DNA from: Sinomonas atrocyanea
GTDB lineage: Bacteria; Actinomycetota; Actinomycetes; Actinomycetales; Micrococcaceae
Assembly (NCBI RefSeq): GCF_001577305.1
Contig: NZ_CP014518.1
Span: 310,001 to 374,000 of the forward strand
Length of the DNA stretch: 64,000 nt
Reading direction: 5' to 3'
In this document: positions 17,730 through 26,637 of the stretch, one piece after another
Layout of the letters: the number at the start of each line of letters is the position of its first letter
Position numbering within the stretch: the first letter of the stretch is position 1
Translations under genes and position numbers: made by a program
The notes under the pieces: model-generated
The model's database searches: none
Told to the model about the DNA's origin: nothing
The model's input: the letters and a program-made list of their open reading frames with translations, nothing else

Positions 17730-18271
17730 AGCGAGGAGACTAGTCGTCCATGCGGGATTTGTGATCCTCGGCCGCGCTCTCACGTCTGCAGCAAGTGGCC
17801 CGAAGCGGTGCAAAAGGAGGGCCGCGGTGGTCAAGCGTGCTGACTATCTACGACGAGAACCTTTCCTATCCCGCGAGTAGATGCACCTGTTCAGCAGAAC
17901 GCCAGCGGAACCATCCGGCGCCCGCGTGGGCCAAGAGTCATTCGTCGTGCCCTTGTACACACCTTTGCGGGCCACCCTAGAGTCGCGGAGCGCGGTCCTC
18001 AAGCCGGGCGCCACCACCTCGCCGTCGAACCGCTCGATGTCAGCAAAGCGGTCGATTGCTTTCGGATCAAATTGAGCCAGTCGAAGGCCCCCGATCGCCC
18101 GATTCGGCTGCTGGAGTACGAGGACTGTCAGCCCTGATCAACTCGGGAACCGAGAACGGATGCGGTAGCGGATCCCCTTACATCTATGAGCTTCAAAAGG
18201 AAGAGAGAGCGATTGAGGGCGAGACGAACCCGCTCGTCATCGGATACGTCGGCGCCTCAGGCCGGCTCTGG
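17730..18271. other. Intergenic stretch, no gene seen
   Basis: This is about 540 bp with only short, noise-like frames on both strands. It must contain the promoter of the pentapeptide-repeat gene. Confidence 0.45.
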
Positions 18272-18694
18272 TCATAAGGCGCCCTCAGCGACGGCTCCGG
18301 CCCCGCCCTGAGCCACATGGACCGCATGTCTCAGCGAGGAGAAGCCATTGAATGCTTCGGGCACGTCCCTGGCTGTTGCGCCAAGCTTGCCGGTCTTGTA
18401 GGCCTCCGAGAGCAGCACCGGATCGGTGAACCCGTCAGTGGCTGTCTCGTCCTGTTGGAACAAGACGTTCATGACGGCAACTGCCCATTCGTGCACGGTC
18501 TCGACTGGGGCACCGGAGGCAGCCAGCGCTGACACATCAAACTCGTACACCACGTATGCACCGTCGTACCGCCCTCCGACCGCCGCCATTCTCACGCCGC
18601 TCGGATCTGTCAGGAACAGGAAAGTCCGGATCTGCTCTTCCTCAGGGAGCTGCTTCTGGGGTGCCCAGAACTCGACATCGACGGGGCCCTTCAT
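18272..18694 (-). CDS. Hypothetical protein
   Basis: This 140-residue frame has varied, globular composition (VEFWAPQKQLPEEEQIRTFLFL, then MAAVGGRYDGAYVVYEFDV and HEWAVAVMNVLFQQ). ATG 18694 lies just downstream of a perfect 7-bp inverted repeat at 18699-18715. No classical ribosome binding site is present. No family is recognised. It is separated by 183 bp from the frameshifted gene upstream. Confidence 0.55.
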   Translation of the reverse strand: MKGPVDVEFWAPQKQLPEEEQIRTFLFLTDPSGVRMAAVGGRYDGAYVVYEFDVSALAASGAPVETVHEWAVAVMNVLFQQDETATDGFTDPVLLSEAYKTGKLGATARDVPEAFNGFSSLRHAVHVAQGGAGAVAEGAL

Positions 18695-18698
18695 GCCT

Positions 18699-18715
18699 CG
18701 GATCGCTCCGATCCG
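18699..18715. promoter_or_regulatory. Inverted repeat upstream of the gene at 18272-18694
   Basis: CGGATCG and CGATCCG are separated by three bases, directly before the start codon. It could be an operator or a hairpin occluding translation initiation. Confidence 0.3.
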
Positions 18716-18877
18716 CCAAGCGACCAGCCTGTCTGTCGTAGGGGTCTCTGCACGACCACGTAACTCTGCCGGGCAAGTTCCCCATAAGGACTGATGCGGT
18801 CATTAGGACGGCGCCCCACGAGCCCGCTACGGCCCGTCACCGGCATCACCACTGTCCTCGCACGTCTCCCCGGCCTT

Positions 18878-19457
18878 CTACCATTCCGGCAGATCTTGCT
18901 TCCACGGGTGCTCAGGTGGGAGGCCGATCTTGGAGTCGAGGGCAAGTTCGCGGAACCGCCGCGGAAGTAGCACAAGAACCTCGTTCGTGGGAGTTCCGAG
19001 CAGGTCCCACCTGCCCTCGTACTGGAGGACGATCTGCAGCCCCAGCCGGGGGCGGTCCACCCCGACGTTGCGCTTCCCTGACGGAACGGTCGGGTGTAGA
19101 GCCATTCGCGGTGCTCGATCCACTCGGCTGCGGTGACGCGGTCTCGGGGCATCACGAACGTGCGGGGGCCGCCGAGAGCGAATCGGGATCGAGGAGGACC
19201 AGCGTGTACCACTCGTGCTGCGAGAGCGCCGGGCGCTGCGCCTTCACGGAAATGGGCCAGGACGACACCGGCCCGGTGGACTTTAGAGACTTGACCTGCA
19301 CCTCAATGGTCTCCCGGTCCGTCCCCTCGGTCTGCACGGCGAGGATGTCGGTTCGCTCCAGCCCGTCCCGGGTCAGTGCCGTATCCCAGCCATACCGCGA
19401 CAGCACAGAGCAGACCCAGTGCTCGCAAGCGCTTTTGGTCACCTTCGTATCCGTCAC
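18878..19457 (-). pseudogene. PD-(D/E)XK nuclease-like protein, frameshifted twice
   Basis: Three minus-strand frames join into one protein of about 193 residues. The first (from 19457) has HWVCSVLSRYGWDTALTRDG, then ERTDILAV and IEVQVKS, which looks like a nuclease core. The second gives PRTFVMPRDRVTAAEWIEHR. The third gives PTVPSGKRNVGVDRPRLGL through PPEHPWKQDLPEW. Both joins are repaired by adding one C to a C-run on the coding strand (G5 at 19164-19168 and GGG at 19092-19094 on the plus strand). I know this arrangement from uncharacterised actinobacterial proteins, by recollection only. It is either a decayed gene or an intact gene with base-calling errors. Confidence 0.6.
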
Positions 19458-19510
19458 AGGTTGGAGCGTAGCAATCCTAGGCCCAGGCGACCGAGCGTCC
19501 GCCGAAGGTC

Positions 19511-19813
19511 CTACTTCCGTGAGACGCGTTGCTCCATCTGATGATGGATAGGCGCTCCAGCGGCTGTCCGGTTCGTGATGTGAATGGACTGACCGATGAT
19601 GCGCTGTTTCTCTTTGCCTTGAGCCTCTGCCCTTGCCATCAGTGACAGCATCGCGATCCCCTCACACTGGAGGCCCTCGTCGTTTGAGTTCGCGGCGTCC
19701 ATTGCCCAACGACATCGGTCCCACCATCGCGTCCGCCGACAGGACGGCGCATAAGACTGCAAGAACGCTCGAGGAGCCAACTTGGAGCCACCATTCACTC
19801 GGCTGGTATCCAA
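19511..19813 (-). pseudogene. Possible gene remnant
   Basis: The middle of this frame (RWWDRCRWAMDAANSNDEGL and IAMLSLMARAEAQGKEKQRI) reads like a real helical protein. The first ~25 residues are poor and no start signal is present (TTG 19813 or GTG 19798). It lies directly downstream of the tnpC-like gene on the same strand and may be a truncated cargo gene. Low certainty. Confidence 0.33.
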
Positions 19814-19851
19814 GGAGGAACACAGCTGTGGAGGGGGCTAGCTCATGAGAA

Positions 19852-20301
19852 CTAGATTCTAGCGTTTGCTTGCGTCCTACCCGTACGCGTCCCTTCATCG
19901 CCTTCCATGGGAACCAGTACCATGAGGCGCGCTACCTCACCGGTCAGTCGCTCCACCTTTGCAGATAGCTCCTGCGCCTCCTGCCTACTTGCAGCGAGTG
20001 CATCGAGAGCGGTTACCAGACGAGACCTCAGACTGGCCTCCGAAGAGGACGAGGAGGAACGAGGCCGATCCAATCGGCCGGGTTGCGTGTCTGCGCTGCG
20101 CTGCACGGAACTCAAGAGGTCTGCTTGTTGATAAATGAAGTTACGCGAGACGCCCGCACGAACCGCCACTGTGCTGACATTGATCGTCAATCCTGCCTTG
20201 TGCATTGCCCGGAGCGCATCTTGGACGTGTCCCCTTTTTCGGGCTGTACGCGCACGATTGGCTTCTGCCAGTAAAGCAATTCTCTCATTGCGACTCGGCA
20301 T
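19852..20301 (-). CDS. tnpC: Tn554-type transposition accessory protein TnpC (DUF6262-like)
   Basis: This 149-residue protein fits the small third member of Tn554-type modules. It has an N-terminal helix-turn-helix-like region (ARKRGHVQDALRAMHKAG, then TVAVRAGVSRNFIYQQADL) and a C-terminal coiled coil (EAQELSAKVERLTGEVARLM). ATG 20301 has GAGGAAGAGG just upstream and overlaps the end of tnpB by 17 bases. An ATG 15 bases earlier is possible. In Tn554, TnpC affects orientation and frequency of insertion without being a recombinase. Confidence 0.75.
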   Translation of the reverse strand: MPSRNERIALLAEANRARTARKRGHVQDALRAMHKAGLTINVSTVAVRAGVSRNFIYQQADLLSSVQRSADTQPGRLDRPRSSSSSSEASLRSRLVTALDALAASRQEAQELSAKVERLTGEVARLMVLVPMEGDEGTRTGRTQANARI

Positions 20302-22267
20302 TGCCCTCTTCCTCAATCTTTCCTATGATCCGATTAAGCGTCTCCATCGGCTTCTTATTGATCTGAACAATGCGAAGATGTCCGTTAGCTTCAGCCTTGC
20401 TGATCAACCGCGCGTGATTGTCGCGTTGCTGAATTAGAACAGGCAAGAAGTCGCGAGATGTCATGAAGTGGACGCAGTCGTTAAGGCAGGCGTGTTCATG
20501 GGGGCAACTCTGTTGGATCGGGAGACCACAATACCCGTTGGGGAGAGCCTGAGTGGCTCGCGCGATTCGGTGCAGAAGCCATTCTGCATCTCCCTCAGGA
20601 CCGTCAGATATCGCAATCGACTCCCCGCGAACATCTAAAAGCTGTGCCTTCTCCCACTCCTCACGCAGCCTCTTATTGGACACATGGGCGTAGATTTGAG
20701 TGCTCGTCAGATTTCTGTGCCCGAGGAGTTCCTGCACAATCTCGATCGGAACGCCCTTCTCCAGGTTCTCGGTCGCGAAAGTGTGCCGAAAACGATGGGG
20801 AGTCACGACAGCGGGCGAACCATCGGTCTCGCGCAGGCCCAGTCGAGCCACCCATTCATGTATCGTCGTGTTCAACCTTTCGACGGTGAGCCGACCTATT
20901 TTGTAGGCTCTGGGGCTGAAGAATAGGAATTCGGGTGCATCCCCGCCCAGAAGGGTACGCTGTTCATTTTGAAATGACAAAATATCTTGAGCTAGGTCCG
21001 GGGGCAGCGGTAGCATGCGGTTCGAGTTTGACTTGGTGTCGAGAAACGCGAGTGCCCACTTATCCGAGCTGCCATTCCTGTTTAGATCTTTGAGGCAGTC
21101 AAATGGCAGATTACAGGTGTGGCCCGCACGTATCCCAGTTCCCATCATGATCCTGACGGCGAGACGATGGGCACGGTTTTCGATGAGGGCTAAGTTCTCG
21201 GGTTTGCGAAGTGCATCGATTATGTGGGGCTCAAGAAACCTCGGACGAGGTTCTTCACGTTGTGGCAGTTCCCCAGGTCGGTATCGAGCATTGGTGGGAA
21301 TGGGATAGTTGAACTCAGATCGAAGAACCTCGACAAAGCTTTCGACTGCAGACACAAGCTTCAGGCGCCAACTGGCAGACAGATGCTTTCCTGTTCGCGG
21401 GTTTTGTAGGCTATTTACGTGGCCAAGCCAGTCGAGCAGGAGGCCGCGCGTGAGATCTTCTGGCGATCTGACCGACTTCTGCTCACACCATTCCGCGAAC
21501 TCAACCATTGCCGTCTGTTGAGCTTGAAGATAGAGCGTCGAGTTTCCACTGGTGTTATAGCGGAAAGTCGCCCACCGGCCAACGAGCTCGCGAAGCCACG
21601 ATTGCTTTATGTTCTGATAGGTAGTGTAGACGGAAGCGCCGTTGTACCTTGCTCCTATGCGACGCCGCGCCTCGGGTTCGCCTCTGGCGATCTTAATTTG
21701 GTTGATCGTTTCGTTGATGATCCCCTTCGCGGAGTCATAATAGCTCCCACATTGATCCGCGAGATCACCGATGTCTTCTGGCTCTAGCTCCAGCAGACTG
21801 ATGATATGCGTCTTGTTAATCTCAGCAACTAATCTGTTGAAGGCTGCCGGGCGTGCTGGCCCAAATCCATTTTCCGGGTTGGCCCTCTTGCTCATTCCAA
21901 AGGCCAATTCGGCCCTTACGGTCGGATGGCTTACGGCCCCGAAATCGAAAATACCACGAACCGAGACCGACGATATTCTGAGTTTGGTTGTCTCTTGCTT
22001 CTTGTCGTTATTTATTTTGACAAACTGCTCCAACTCCAGCTTTTTGGCCCGGCGCTCGTCGTTGTGGATGCGACATAAGCGAGTAGCGGGGTCCTGCGAA
22101 ATGCGGGGACAAAAGTGCAGCTGACACGGAGGATAAGAATATACTCCGCGAGGATCCGCGGTGAGATGTGCGACGCTGAATTGCGCCGGTACCAGATCTT
22201 GGATCCACTTGAGATAATTGAAGTCGGGAGAATCGCTTCTGAAGGGCACGAGATTTTGGCTACTCAT
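20285..22267 (-). CDS. tnpB: Tn554-type tyrosine recombinase TnpB
   Basis: This 660-residue protein is far longer than a simple phage integrase, as expected for TnpB. The catalytic domain near residues 360-540 has MGTGIRAGHTCNLPF (first Arg), HRFRHTFATENL (His-x-x-Arg), LLGHRNLTSTQIYAHV (second His and the nucleophilic Tyr). The C-terminus carries a Cys-rich segment (CGLPIQQSCPHEHACLNDC), a hallmark of this subfamily. ATG 22267 overlaps the tnpA stop as ATGA, so translation is coupled. Composition is A+T-richer than the chromosome. Confidence 0.86.
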   Translation of the reverse strand: MSSQNLVPFRSDSPDFNYLKWIQDLVPAQFSVAHLTADPRGVYSYPPCQLHFCPRISQDPATRLCRIHNDERRAKKLELEQFVKINNDKKQETTKLRISSVSVRGIFDFGAVSHPTVRAELAFGMSKRANPENGFGPARPAAFNRLVAEINKTHIISLLELEPEDIGDLADQCGSYYDSAKGIINETINQIKIARGEPEARRRIGARYNGASVYTTYQNIKQSWLRELVGRWATFRYNTSGNSTLYLQAQQTAMVEFAEWCEQKSVRSPEDLTRGLLLDWLGHVNSLQNPRTGKHLSASWRLKLVSAVESFVEVLRSEFNYPIPTNARYRPGELPQREEPRPRFLEPHIIDALRKPENLALIENRAHRLAVRIMMGTGIRAGHTCNLPFDCLKDLNRNGSSDKWALAFLDTKSNSNRMLPLPPDLAQDILSFQNEQRTLLGGDAPEFLFFSPRAYKIGRLTVERLNTTIHEWVARLGLRETDGSPAVVTPHRFRHTFATENLEKGVPIEIVQELLGHRNLTSTQIYAHVSNKRLREEWEKAQLLDVRGESIAISDGPEGDAEWLLHRIARATQALPNGYCGLPIQQSCPHEHACLNDCVHFMTSRDFLPVLIQQRDNHARLISKAEANGHLRIVQINKKPMETLNRIIGKIEEEGNAESQ

Positions 22268-23379
22268 GCCGGGGACTCCCAAGCCCCGGTGCGGATCAGG
22301 GCCTCCCTGAGGTCATCGGCGGAGAGGTGGCTGTACGTTTCTATTGTAGTTTGAATGTGAGCGTGTGTTACAAGGTTGCTAAATATTTCGATCGGAACGC
22401 CCGCTTGCCTCTGTAGGGTAACGTAAGTGTGCCGGAGTGTGTGGGGAGTCCAGCCATATATCTGCGTGCGCCGTTGAATCGAGCGAACAGAAGCGTAGAT
22501 GGAACTCGGTGCGAGGGGCCGACCCACCCGCTTTCCCGTTAGCGAGATGAATACGTATCGGCTATCAATGTGGCCGTACTCTTCGTGCATGTATTCTTCG
22601 TACAGGCGTGCGAGTTGTCGGGTGATCGGAATGGAGTGTGGCTTGCGAATTTTGCCACGGACTCCGTTCTCATTGTCGTCCCGGGGTCTTATCCATATGG
22701 TACGACTTCTTGTATCCATGTCTTCGTGGCGAAGTCCGAGAATCTGACCAATTCGCATGCCAGTCGTAAATGCTAAGCAGAAGAAAAGGCGGTGCTGGTA
22801 GGTTCGGCAGGCCCCCAGAATCGTATTGACCTGTTCCACGGTCAAAGTCTTCATCGTCTTCTGGACAACAGGCAGCCGTGGACCGATGCGATGGCCATCG
22901 CGCTTTCGCCTCGCGCTGCCGACATTGTCAACGAGGCGTCGATTCGCTCGGTGAAAGATGTGGGCTGTTTGCATCAGTCTAGTGAAGGCAAGGTTTCCAA
23001 TTGCGCCTTCCCCGTATGAGCCCAAGTAGGCGTAGAACGAAGCAACCGCTGACAATGAGCGATTGACGGTGGTGCGAGAACGCGCAACCGACTGTTCCGA
23101 GACGGCTGTCACGGACGCCTGGGGAGACCGAAGCCAATGCGCGAACCGTCCAAGCAGGTCGTTGGTGGCGTCGTCGATCTTAAAGTCGAACTCGTCGAGG
23201 AAGGTGAGGTAGAGGGCTAGGTCGTGGGCGTACGCCTTGCAGGTGTTCGGGGACCGCTCAATTTGGGACAGGTGCGCGAGGAAGCGAGTTGCCTCCAGCA
23301 CAGGAAGGCCTTGCTCGTCTACGACGCACCACCCGGCTGGTACCCCGGAATCGGTTCGAGATGTAACCTGCACCTTCAC
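22264..23379 (-). CDS. tnpA: Tn554-type tyrosine recombinase TnpA
   Basis: This 371-residue integrase has an N-terminal SAM-like core-binding domain (SPNTCKAYAHDLALYLTFLD) and a catalytic domain with TTGMRIGQILGL (Arg), HTLRHTYVTL (His-x-x-Arg), and LVTHAHIQTTIETYSHL (His and the catalytic Tyr). It starts with GTG 23379 behind AGGGAG. It is the promoter-proximal gene of the tnpA-tnpB-tnpC unit and its start faces the attachment-site scar about 115 bp away, as in Tn554, where tnpA begins close to one terminus. All catalytic residues are present. Confidence 0.87.
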   Translation of the reverse strand: MKVQVTSRTDSGVPAGWCVVDEQGLPVLEATRFLAHLSQIERSPNTCKAYAHDLALYLTFLDEFDFKIDDATNDLLGRFAHWLRSPQASVTAVSEQSVARSRTTVNRSLSAVASFYAYLGSYGEGAIGNLAFTRLMQTAHIFHRANRRLVDNVGSARRKRDGHRIGPRLPVVQKTMKTLTVEQVNTILGACRTYQHRLFFCLAFTTGMRIGQILGLRHEDMDTRSRTIWIRPRDDNENGVRGKIRKPHSIPITRQLARLYEEYMHEEYGHIDSRYVFISLTGKRVGRPLAPSSIYASVRSIQRRTQIYGWTPHTLRHTYVTLQRQAGVPIEIFSNLVTHAHIQTTIETYSHLSADDLREALIRTGAWESPA

Positions 23380-23494
23380 CGCGGCTCCCTTGGAAACGAC
23401 AGTGTGTCTTGGAACATGTTGACTCCGAGGGGGCTAGTGAGTCCTTGCGACACGCCGATGACGGAGATGACACCCTTCCCAGCTACATTGATAA

Positions 23495-23543
23495 CAGCGG
23501 ACTTTTAATCCGCGGGTCGTGGGTTCGAGACCCACGGGGCCCA
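23495..23543 (+). other. 3' part of a tRNA-Lys(TTT) gene, attachment-site scar
   Basis: A perfect anticodon arm is present (stem GCGGA at 23497-23501 with TCCGC at 23509-23513, loop CTTTTAA, anticodon TTT at 23504-23506). It is followed by a 5-base variable loop, a perfect T arm (GTGGG/CCCAC, 23519-23535), the acceptor 3' strand GGGGCCC and the discriminator A at 23543. No matching 5' acceptor strand or D arm precedes it. Only a weak D-arm-like echo (AGCTACATTG) is seen at 23481-23490. This is what integration into a tRNA 3' end leaves at the distal junction. Confidence 0.85.
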
Positions 23544-23545
23544 CC

Positions 23546-23856
23546 CACGTCACCGCGCAGCCGCCGCATGCTGCGGCAATCCCGACGACCGAGACGCCCG
23601 GGCCCGTTGATCACGGAGCCCGGGCGCCCTGGCGCGACAACGACTTCCGCACCACTCCCCAGCAGTGGCGGCATGCCGCGCGGGGTCGAGGCTATCAGCG
23701 TGCCGTGTCCAGAGTGAAGGCTGTGGATTCTGTGAACCCCGCCGGCCCATCGGGTGAGGGCAGGGAACAGGGTCCATCCCATGGCCTGTGGCCTTGGCGG
23801 CCGGGACGGCGACGTAGCCTGAGGGGAGAAGTGCAGGGCGGTAGCGCAGCAGAAAG
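23546..23856. other. Intergenic stretch right of the island junction
   Basis: These 311 bp lie between the tRNA scar and the ROK regulator. They hold the hairpin at 23595-23626 and presumably the regulator's promoter. No gene is seen. Confidence 0.5.
23595..23626 (+). terminator. Hairpin downstream of the tRNA-Lys fragment
   Basis: CGCCCGGGC at 23595-23603 pairs with GCCCGGGCG at 23618-23626, with a further CCGT/ACGG pairing in the loop. There is no T-run. It is probably the terminator of the original tRNA-Lys gene. Confidence 0.5.
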
Positions 23857-25053
23857 GTGGCGGCATTGACTTCGTTGCTGCAAGGTGTTCGGGCCGGTGA
23901 CCTGCGGCGCGCGAACGGGCGCGTCGTGTTGGAGAACCTGATCTCCTCGGGTGCGGCCACGGTCCCCGAACTGGCGCGCCGGACTGCTCTGTCCAAGCCG
24001 ACGGTCGCTTCTGCGCTCAGGGCGCTGCAGAATGCCGGGCTCGTGGAGGAACGGGGCCTGCGGTCCGGCCAGTCCGGGCAGGCGCCCGTCGTGTGGGGGA
24101 TCGACAACTCGGCGGGTGCAGTGCTCAGCGTCGATGTCGGAACCCAGTGGGTGCGCCTCGCTCTGACGGGTCTCGACGGGACGCGGGCGGCCACGTGGCG
24201 CGAGCGCCCTGCATCTCCTTCCGCGGACGGTGTTCTTGCGGCGCTCGATGCGGGGCTTGAGCACGTGGTGGAGGAGGCAGGCCTCAGGCCCGGGACGATC
24301 GCCTTCACCGTGGTCGGGAGTCCCGGAGTCGTCCGCCCCGAGTCGGGCGTACTCGAGCACGCATCGAACCTGCCGGGCTGGGGCGACGCGAGGACTCTGG
24401 ACGCTCTTCGGGCCCGCTTCGGGTCGGGCCTGTTGGTGATGAAGGACGTCTATCTCGCCGCGCTCGGCGAGGCTCGCGCGCGTCGGGACGCCGGCCAGGG
24501 TGACTTTGTGCTGTTCTCCATAGGCCGCGGCGTAGGAGCGGCCGTGGTCCGGGACGGGCAGCCTCTCTCGGGGACCCATGGCATGGCAGGCGAGATCGCG
24601 TTCCTGCCGCTTGCTGCCACGCGGGCCGCTGGGCAGGAGAACGACGGCCCATCCGCCCGCGGCGCCTTCGAAGAGGCCGCTTCGGCTGACGCGATGCTCG
24701 AGCAGGCGGCACGCGCCGGGGCTCGTTTCGGCACCGTCGCCGAGCTGATGGAGGCTGCCAGAGAGGGCAGCCCTGAGGCAGAGGCCGTGGTGCTGCAGGA
24801 GGGCACGCTCGCAGCCTTCGCGCTGAGTGCTTTCACCGTCGCGGTCGACCCGCCGCTGATCGTCCTTGCCGGCAGCGTGGGGCTGCATGGCGGTGACCAC
24901 TTCGCTCGCGCGGTGCGCGCTGAGCTGCAGTCAGCACTCCCCTTCGAAGCCCCTCCGGTCGAGGTCAGCAGGGCAGGCGAGGACGCCATCCTGGAAGGAG
25001 GCGCCGAGAAGGCCCTCCAGCTCGCCTGGGAGAAGCTCTCCTCAGCGCTCTGA
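23857..25053 (+). CDS. ROK-family transcriptional regulator (NagC/Mlc-like)
   Basis: This 398-residue protein has an N-terminal winged helix (residues 14-67: NGRVVLENLI, TVPELARRTALSKPTVASAL) fused to a ROK sugar-binding domain (SVDVGTQWVRLALTG, VVGSPGV, FSIGRGVGAAVV, GTHGMAGEIAFLPL). ROK repressors of this type bind an amino-sugar phosphate or sugar and release DNA. GTG 23857 is the longest start. A TTG nine bases later has the better-placed AAAGGTGG and may be used. It is followed by its likely target operon, whose promoter carries a large palindrome at 25096-25120. Confidence 0.87.
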   Translation: MAALTSLLQGVRAGDLRRANGRVVLENLISSGAATVPELARRTALSKPTVASALRALQNAGLVEERGLRSGQSGQAPVVWGIDNSAGAVLSVDVGTQWVRLALTGLDGTRAATWRERPASPSADGVLAALDAGLEHVVEEAGLRPGTIAFTVVGSPGVVRPESGVLEHASNLPGWGDARTLDALRARFGSGLLVMKDVYLAALGEARARRDAGQGDFVLFSIGRGVGAAVVRDGQPLSGTHGMAGEIAFLPLAATRAAGQENDGPSARGAFEEAASADAMLEQAARAGARFGTVAELMEAAREGSPEAEAVVLQEGTLAAFALSAFTVAVDPPLIVLAGSVGLHGGDHFARAVRAELQSALPFEAPPVEVSRAGEDAILEGGAEKALQLAWEKLSSAL

Positions 25054-25088
25054 GAAAGAGGTGTGCGCGTGAGCGGCCGCGCACCCCC

Positions 25089-25120
25089 TTGACGCTGATC
25101 GGAAAAGTCTTTTACGATCA
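25089..25120 (+). promoter_or_regulatory. Promoter with overlapping palindromic operator
   Basis: A -35 box TTGACG (25089-25094) and a -10-like TTACGA (25112-25117) are 17 bp apart. A 25-bp palindrome at 25096-25120 has arms TGATCGGAAAAG and CTTTTACGATCA around a central T, with one mismatched pair. It fills the spacer and overlaps the -10 box, so bound protein would block transcription. The neighbouring ROK regulator is the obvious ligand-responsive repressor (inference). Confidence 0.72.
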
Positions 25121-25188
25121 AGGGGCTTCGCCGCAAGGCCCGTCTTCCTCTCGGGCTGCGGCCTCCCTCTTCCAGCAAGGAATCCACG

Positions 25189-26637
25189 ATGGCGTCATTC
25201 CCTGACCGCGCGCCGCAGCTGCGGCGCCGCATCGGCTCCTTCCAGGCCACCGCGATGAACATGTCGCAGATGGTCGGGATCGGCCCGTTCATCACCATCC
25301 CGGCCATGATCGTGGCCTTCGGAGGCCCGCAGGCCGTGGTCGGCTGGATCGCAGGCGCGATCCTCGCGCTGGCGGACGGGCTGGTCTGGGCCGAGCTCGG
25401 CGCGGCCATGCCGGGCTCGGGCGGGACCTACGTGTACCTGCGCGAGGCGTTCAAGCGCCGGACAGGCCGCCTGATGCCGTTCCTCTTCGTCTGGTCCGCG
25501 GTGCTGTTCATCCCGCTGATCATGTCCACCGGCGTCATCGGCTTCGTCCAGTACCTCGGATACCTCATCCCGGGCATGGATGACATGACCGGGAATGTGG
25601 TCGGGCTGGCGCTGATCGCGGTGATCACCGTGGTGCTCTGGCGGCGGATCGAATCTCTCGGCCGGCTCACGGTGGTGCTGTGGGTGATCATGGTCGCCAC
25701 AGTGCTGACCGTCATCCTCGCCTGCTTCACCCACTTCAACGCCGCCCAGGTCTTCGACTTCCCTGCAGGGGCGTTCGACATCTCCTCGGGCGGGTTCTGG
25801 GTCGCCTTCGTGGCCGGCCTGACGATTGGGATCTACGACTACCTCGGCTACAACACCGCCGCCTACATGGGCGCCGAGATGAAGTCCCCGGGCCGGACGA
25901 TCCCCCGCTCGGTCGTGTTCTCGGTGTTCGGAATCATGGTGATCTACCTCTTCACCCAGATCGGTGTCCTGGGCGTGGTGAAGTGGCAGGAGATGCTCGA
26001 CACCGGCTCCCAGGCCTACACCTCGGTCGTCTCACTCCTCCTCGAGCGAACCTGGGGTCCCGGGGCCGCCGCGGTGGTGACCGTCTTCATCCTCGTCACC
26101 GCGTTCGCCTCCCTCCTGGTCGGCCTACTCGCGGGCTCGCGCGTCCCCTACGACGCGGCCCGGGACGGGGTGTTCTTCAAGGCCTTCGCCAAGCTCCACC
26201 CCACCAAGGAGTTCCCGATCGCCGGCTTGATCACTATGGGCGTCGGCACGATGGCAGGCTTCCTCATCGGCCGCTTCACCGACATCTCCGCCCTGATCCA
26301 GCTGCTGACCGCCGTGATGGTCCTCGTCCAGGCTCTCGGCCAGATCGCGGCCGTGGTGCTCCTGCGCCGCCGGCGGGACATGGTGCGGCCCTACCGCATG
26401 TGGCTCTACCCGCTGCCCCTGATCGTCGCAGGGGCGGGATGGATCGCGGTCTACCTCTACTCCGATGCCAACGCTCCGGGGCTGCACCCGATCGAGCTCT
26501 CCCTCGGCTGGGTCGCCCTCGGCGTGGTGCTCTTCCTCGTCTGGGCCAAGCGCGAGAAGACCTGGCCGTTCGGCCCGCTGCCCGTCGAGCCGAACGAGGT
26601 CGACGCCGAGATCCACCTCGACGAGGTCCGCGCGTGA
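25189..26637 (+). CDS. APC-superfamily permease
   Basis: This 482-residue integral membrane protein has about 12 hydrophobic helices. The N-terminal APC signature is MVGIGPFITIPAMIVAFGGP with a GSGGTYVYLREAF segment in helix 3. It is the first gene of the operon behind the ROK operator and overlaps the kinase gene by four bases (GTGA). APC permeases usually carry amino acids or amines. Its coupling to a sugar-type kinase and NagB suggests the substrate here is an amino sugar such as glucosamine or a related compound (inference). ATG 25189 follows an AAGGAA stretch. Confidence 0.85.
   Translation: MASFPDRAPQLRRRIGSFQATAMNMSQMVGIGPFITIPAMIVAFGGPQAVVGWIAGAILALADGLVWAELGAAMPGSGGTYVYLREAFKRRTGRLMPFLFVWSAVLFIPLIMSTGVIGFVQYLGYLIPGMDDMTGNVVGLALIAVITVVLWRRIESLGRLTVVLWVIMVATVLTVILACFTHFNAAQVFDFPAGAFDISSGGFWVAFVAGLTIGIYDYLGYNTAAYMGAEMKSPGRTIPRSVVFSVFGIMVIYLFTQIGVLGVVKWQEMLDTGSQAYTSVVSLLLERTWGPGAAAVVTVFILVTAFASLLVGLLAGSRVPYDAARDGVFFKAFAKLHPTKEFPIAGLITMGVGTMAGFLIGRFTDISALIQLLTAVMVLVQALGQIAAVVLLRRRRDMVRPYRMWLYPLPLIVAGAGWIAVYLYSDANAPGLHPIELSLGWVALGVVLFLVWAKREKTWPFGPLPVEPNEVDAEIHLDEVRA

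Larger units (their letters stand above)
1..23543. mobile_element. Genomic (defence) island, right-hand part
   Basis: This segment holds defence genes (CBASS, SIR2, type I restriction-modification, a nuclease), orphan small genes and a recombinase trio at its right edge. It stops at a 5'-truncated tRNA-Lys copy at 23495-23543. Base composition is uneven, with A+T-rich patches around 1-2000, 7350-8650, 15250-18000 and 19500-23400, whereas the DNA to the right is uniformly GC-rich with core metabolic genes. The left end is outside the window. The limits are inferred from the tRNA scar and the change in gene content. No phage structural genes or plasmid replication genes are visible. Confidence 0.75.

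Noticed and set aside
1..23543. Prophage
   Set aside because: No capsid, terminase, portal, tail or lysis genes are present. The integration genes are of Tn554 type.
23420..23545. A complete tRNA-Lys gene ending at 23543
   Set aside because: The anticodon and T arms are perfect, but no 5' acceptor strand complementary to GGGGCCC and no proper D arm are found at the required distance. It is a fragment.
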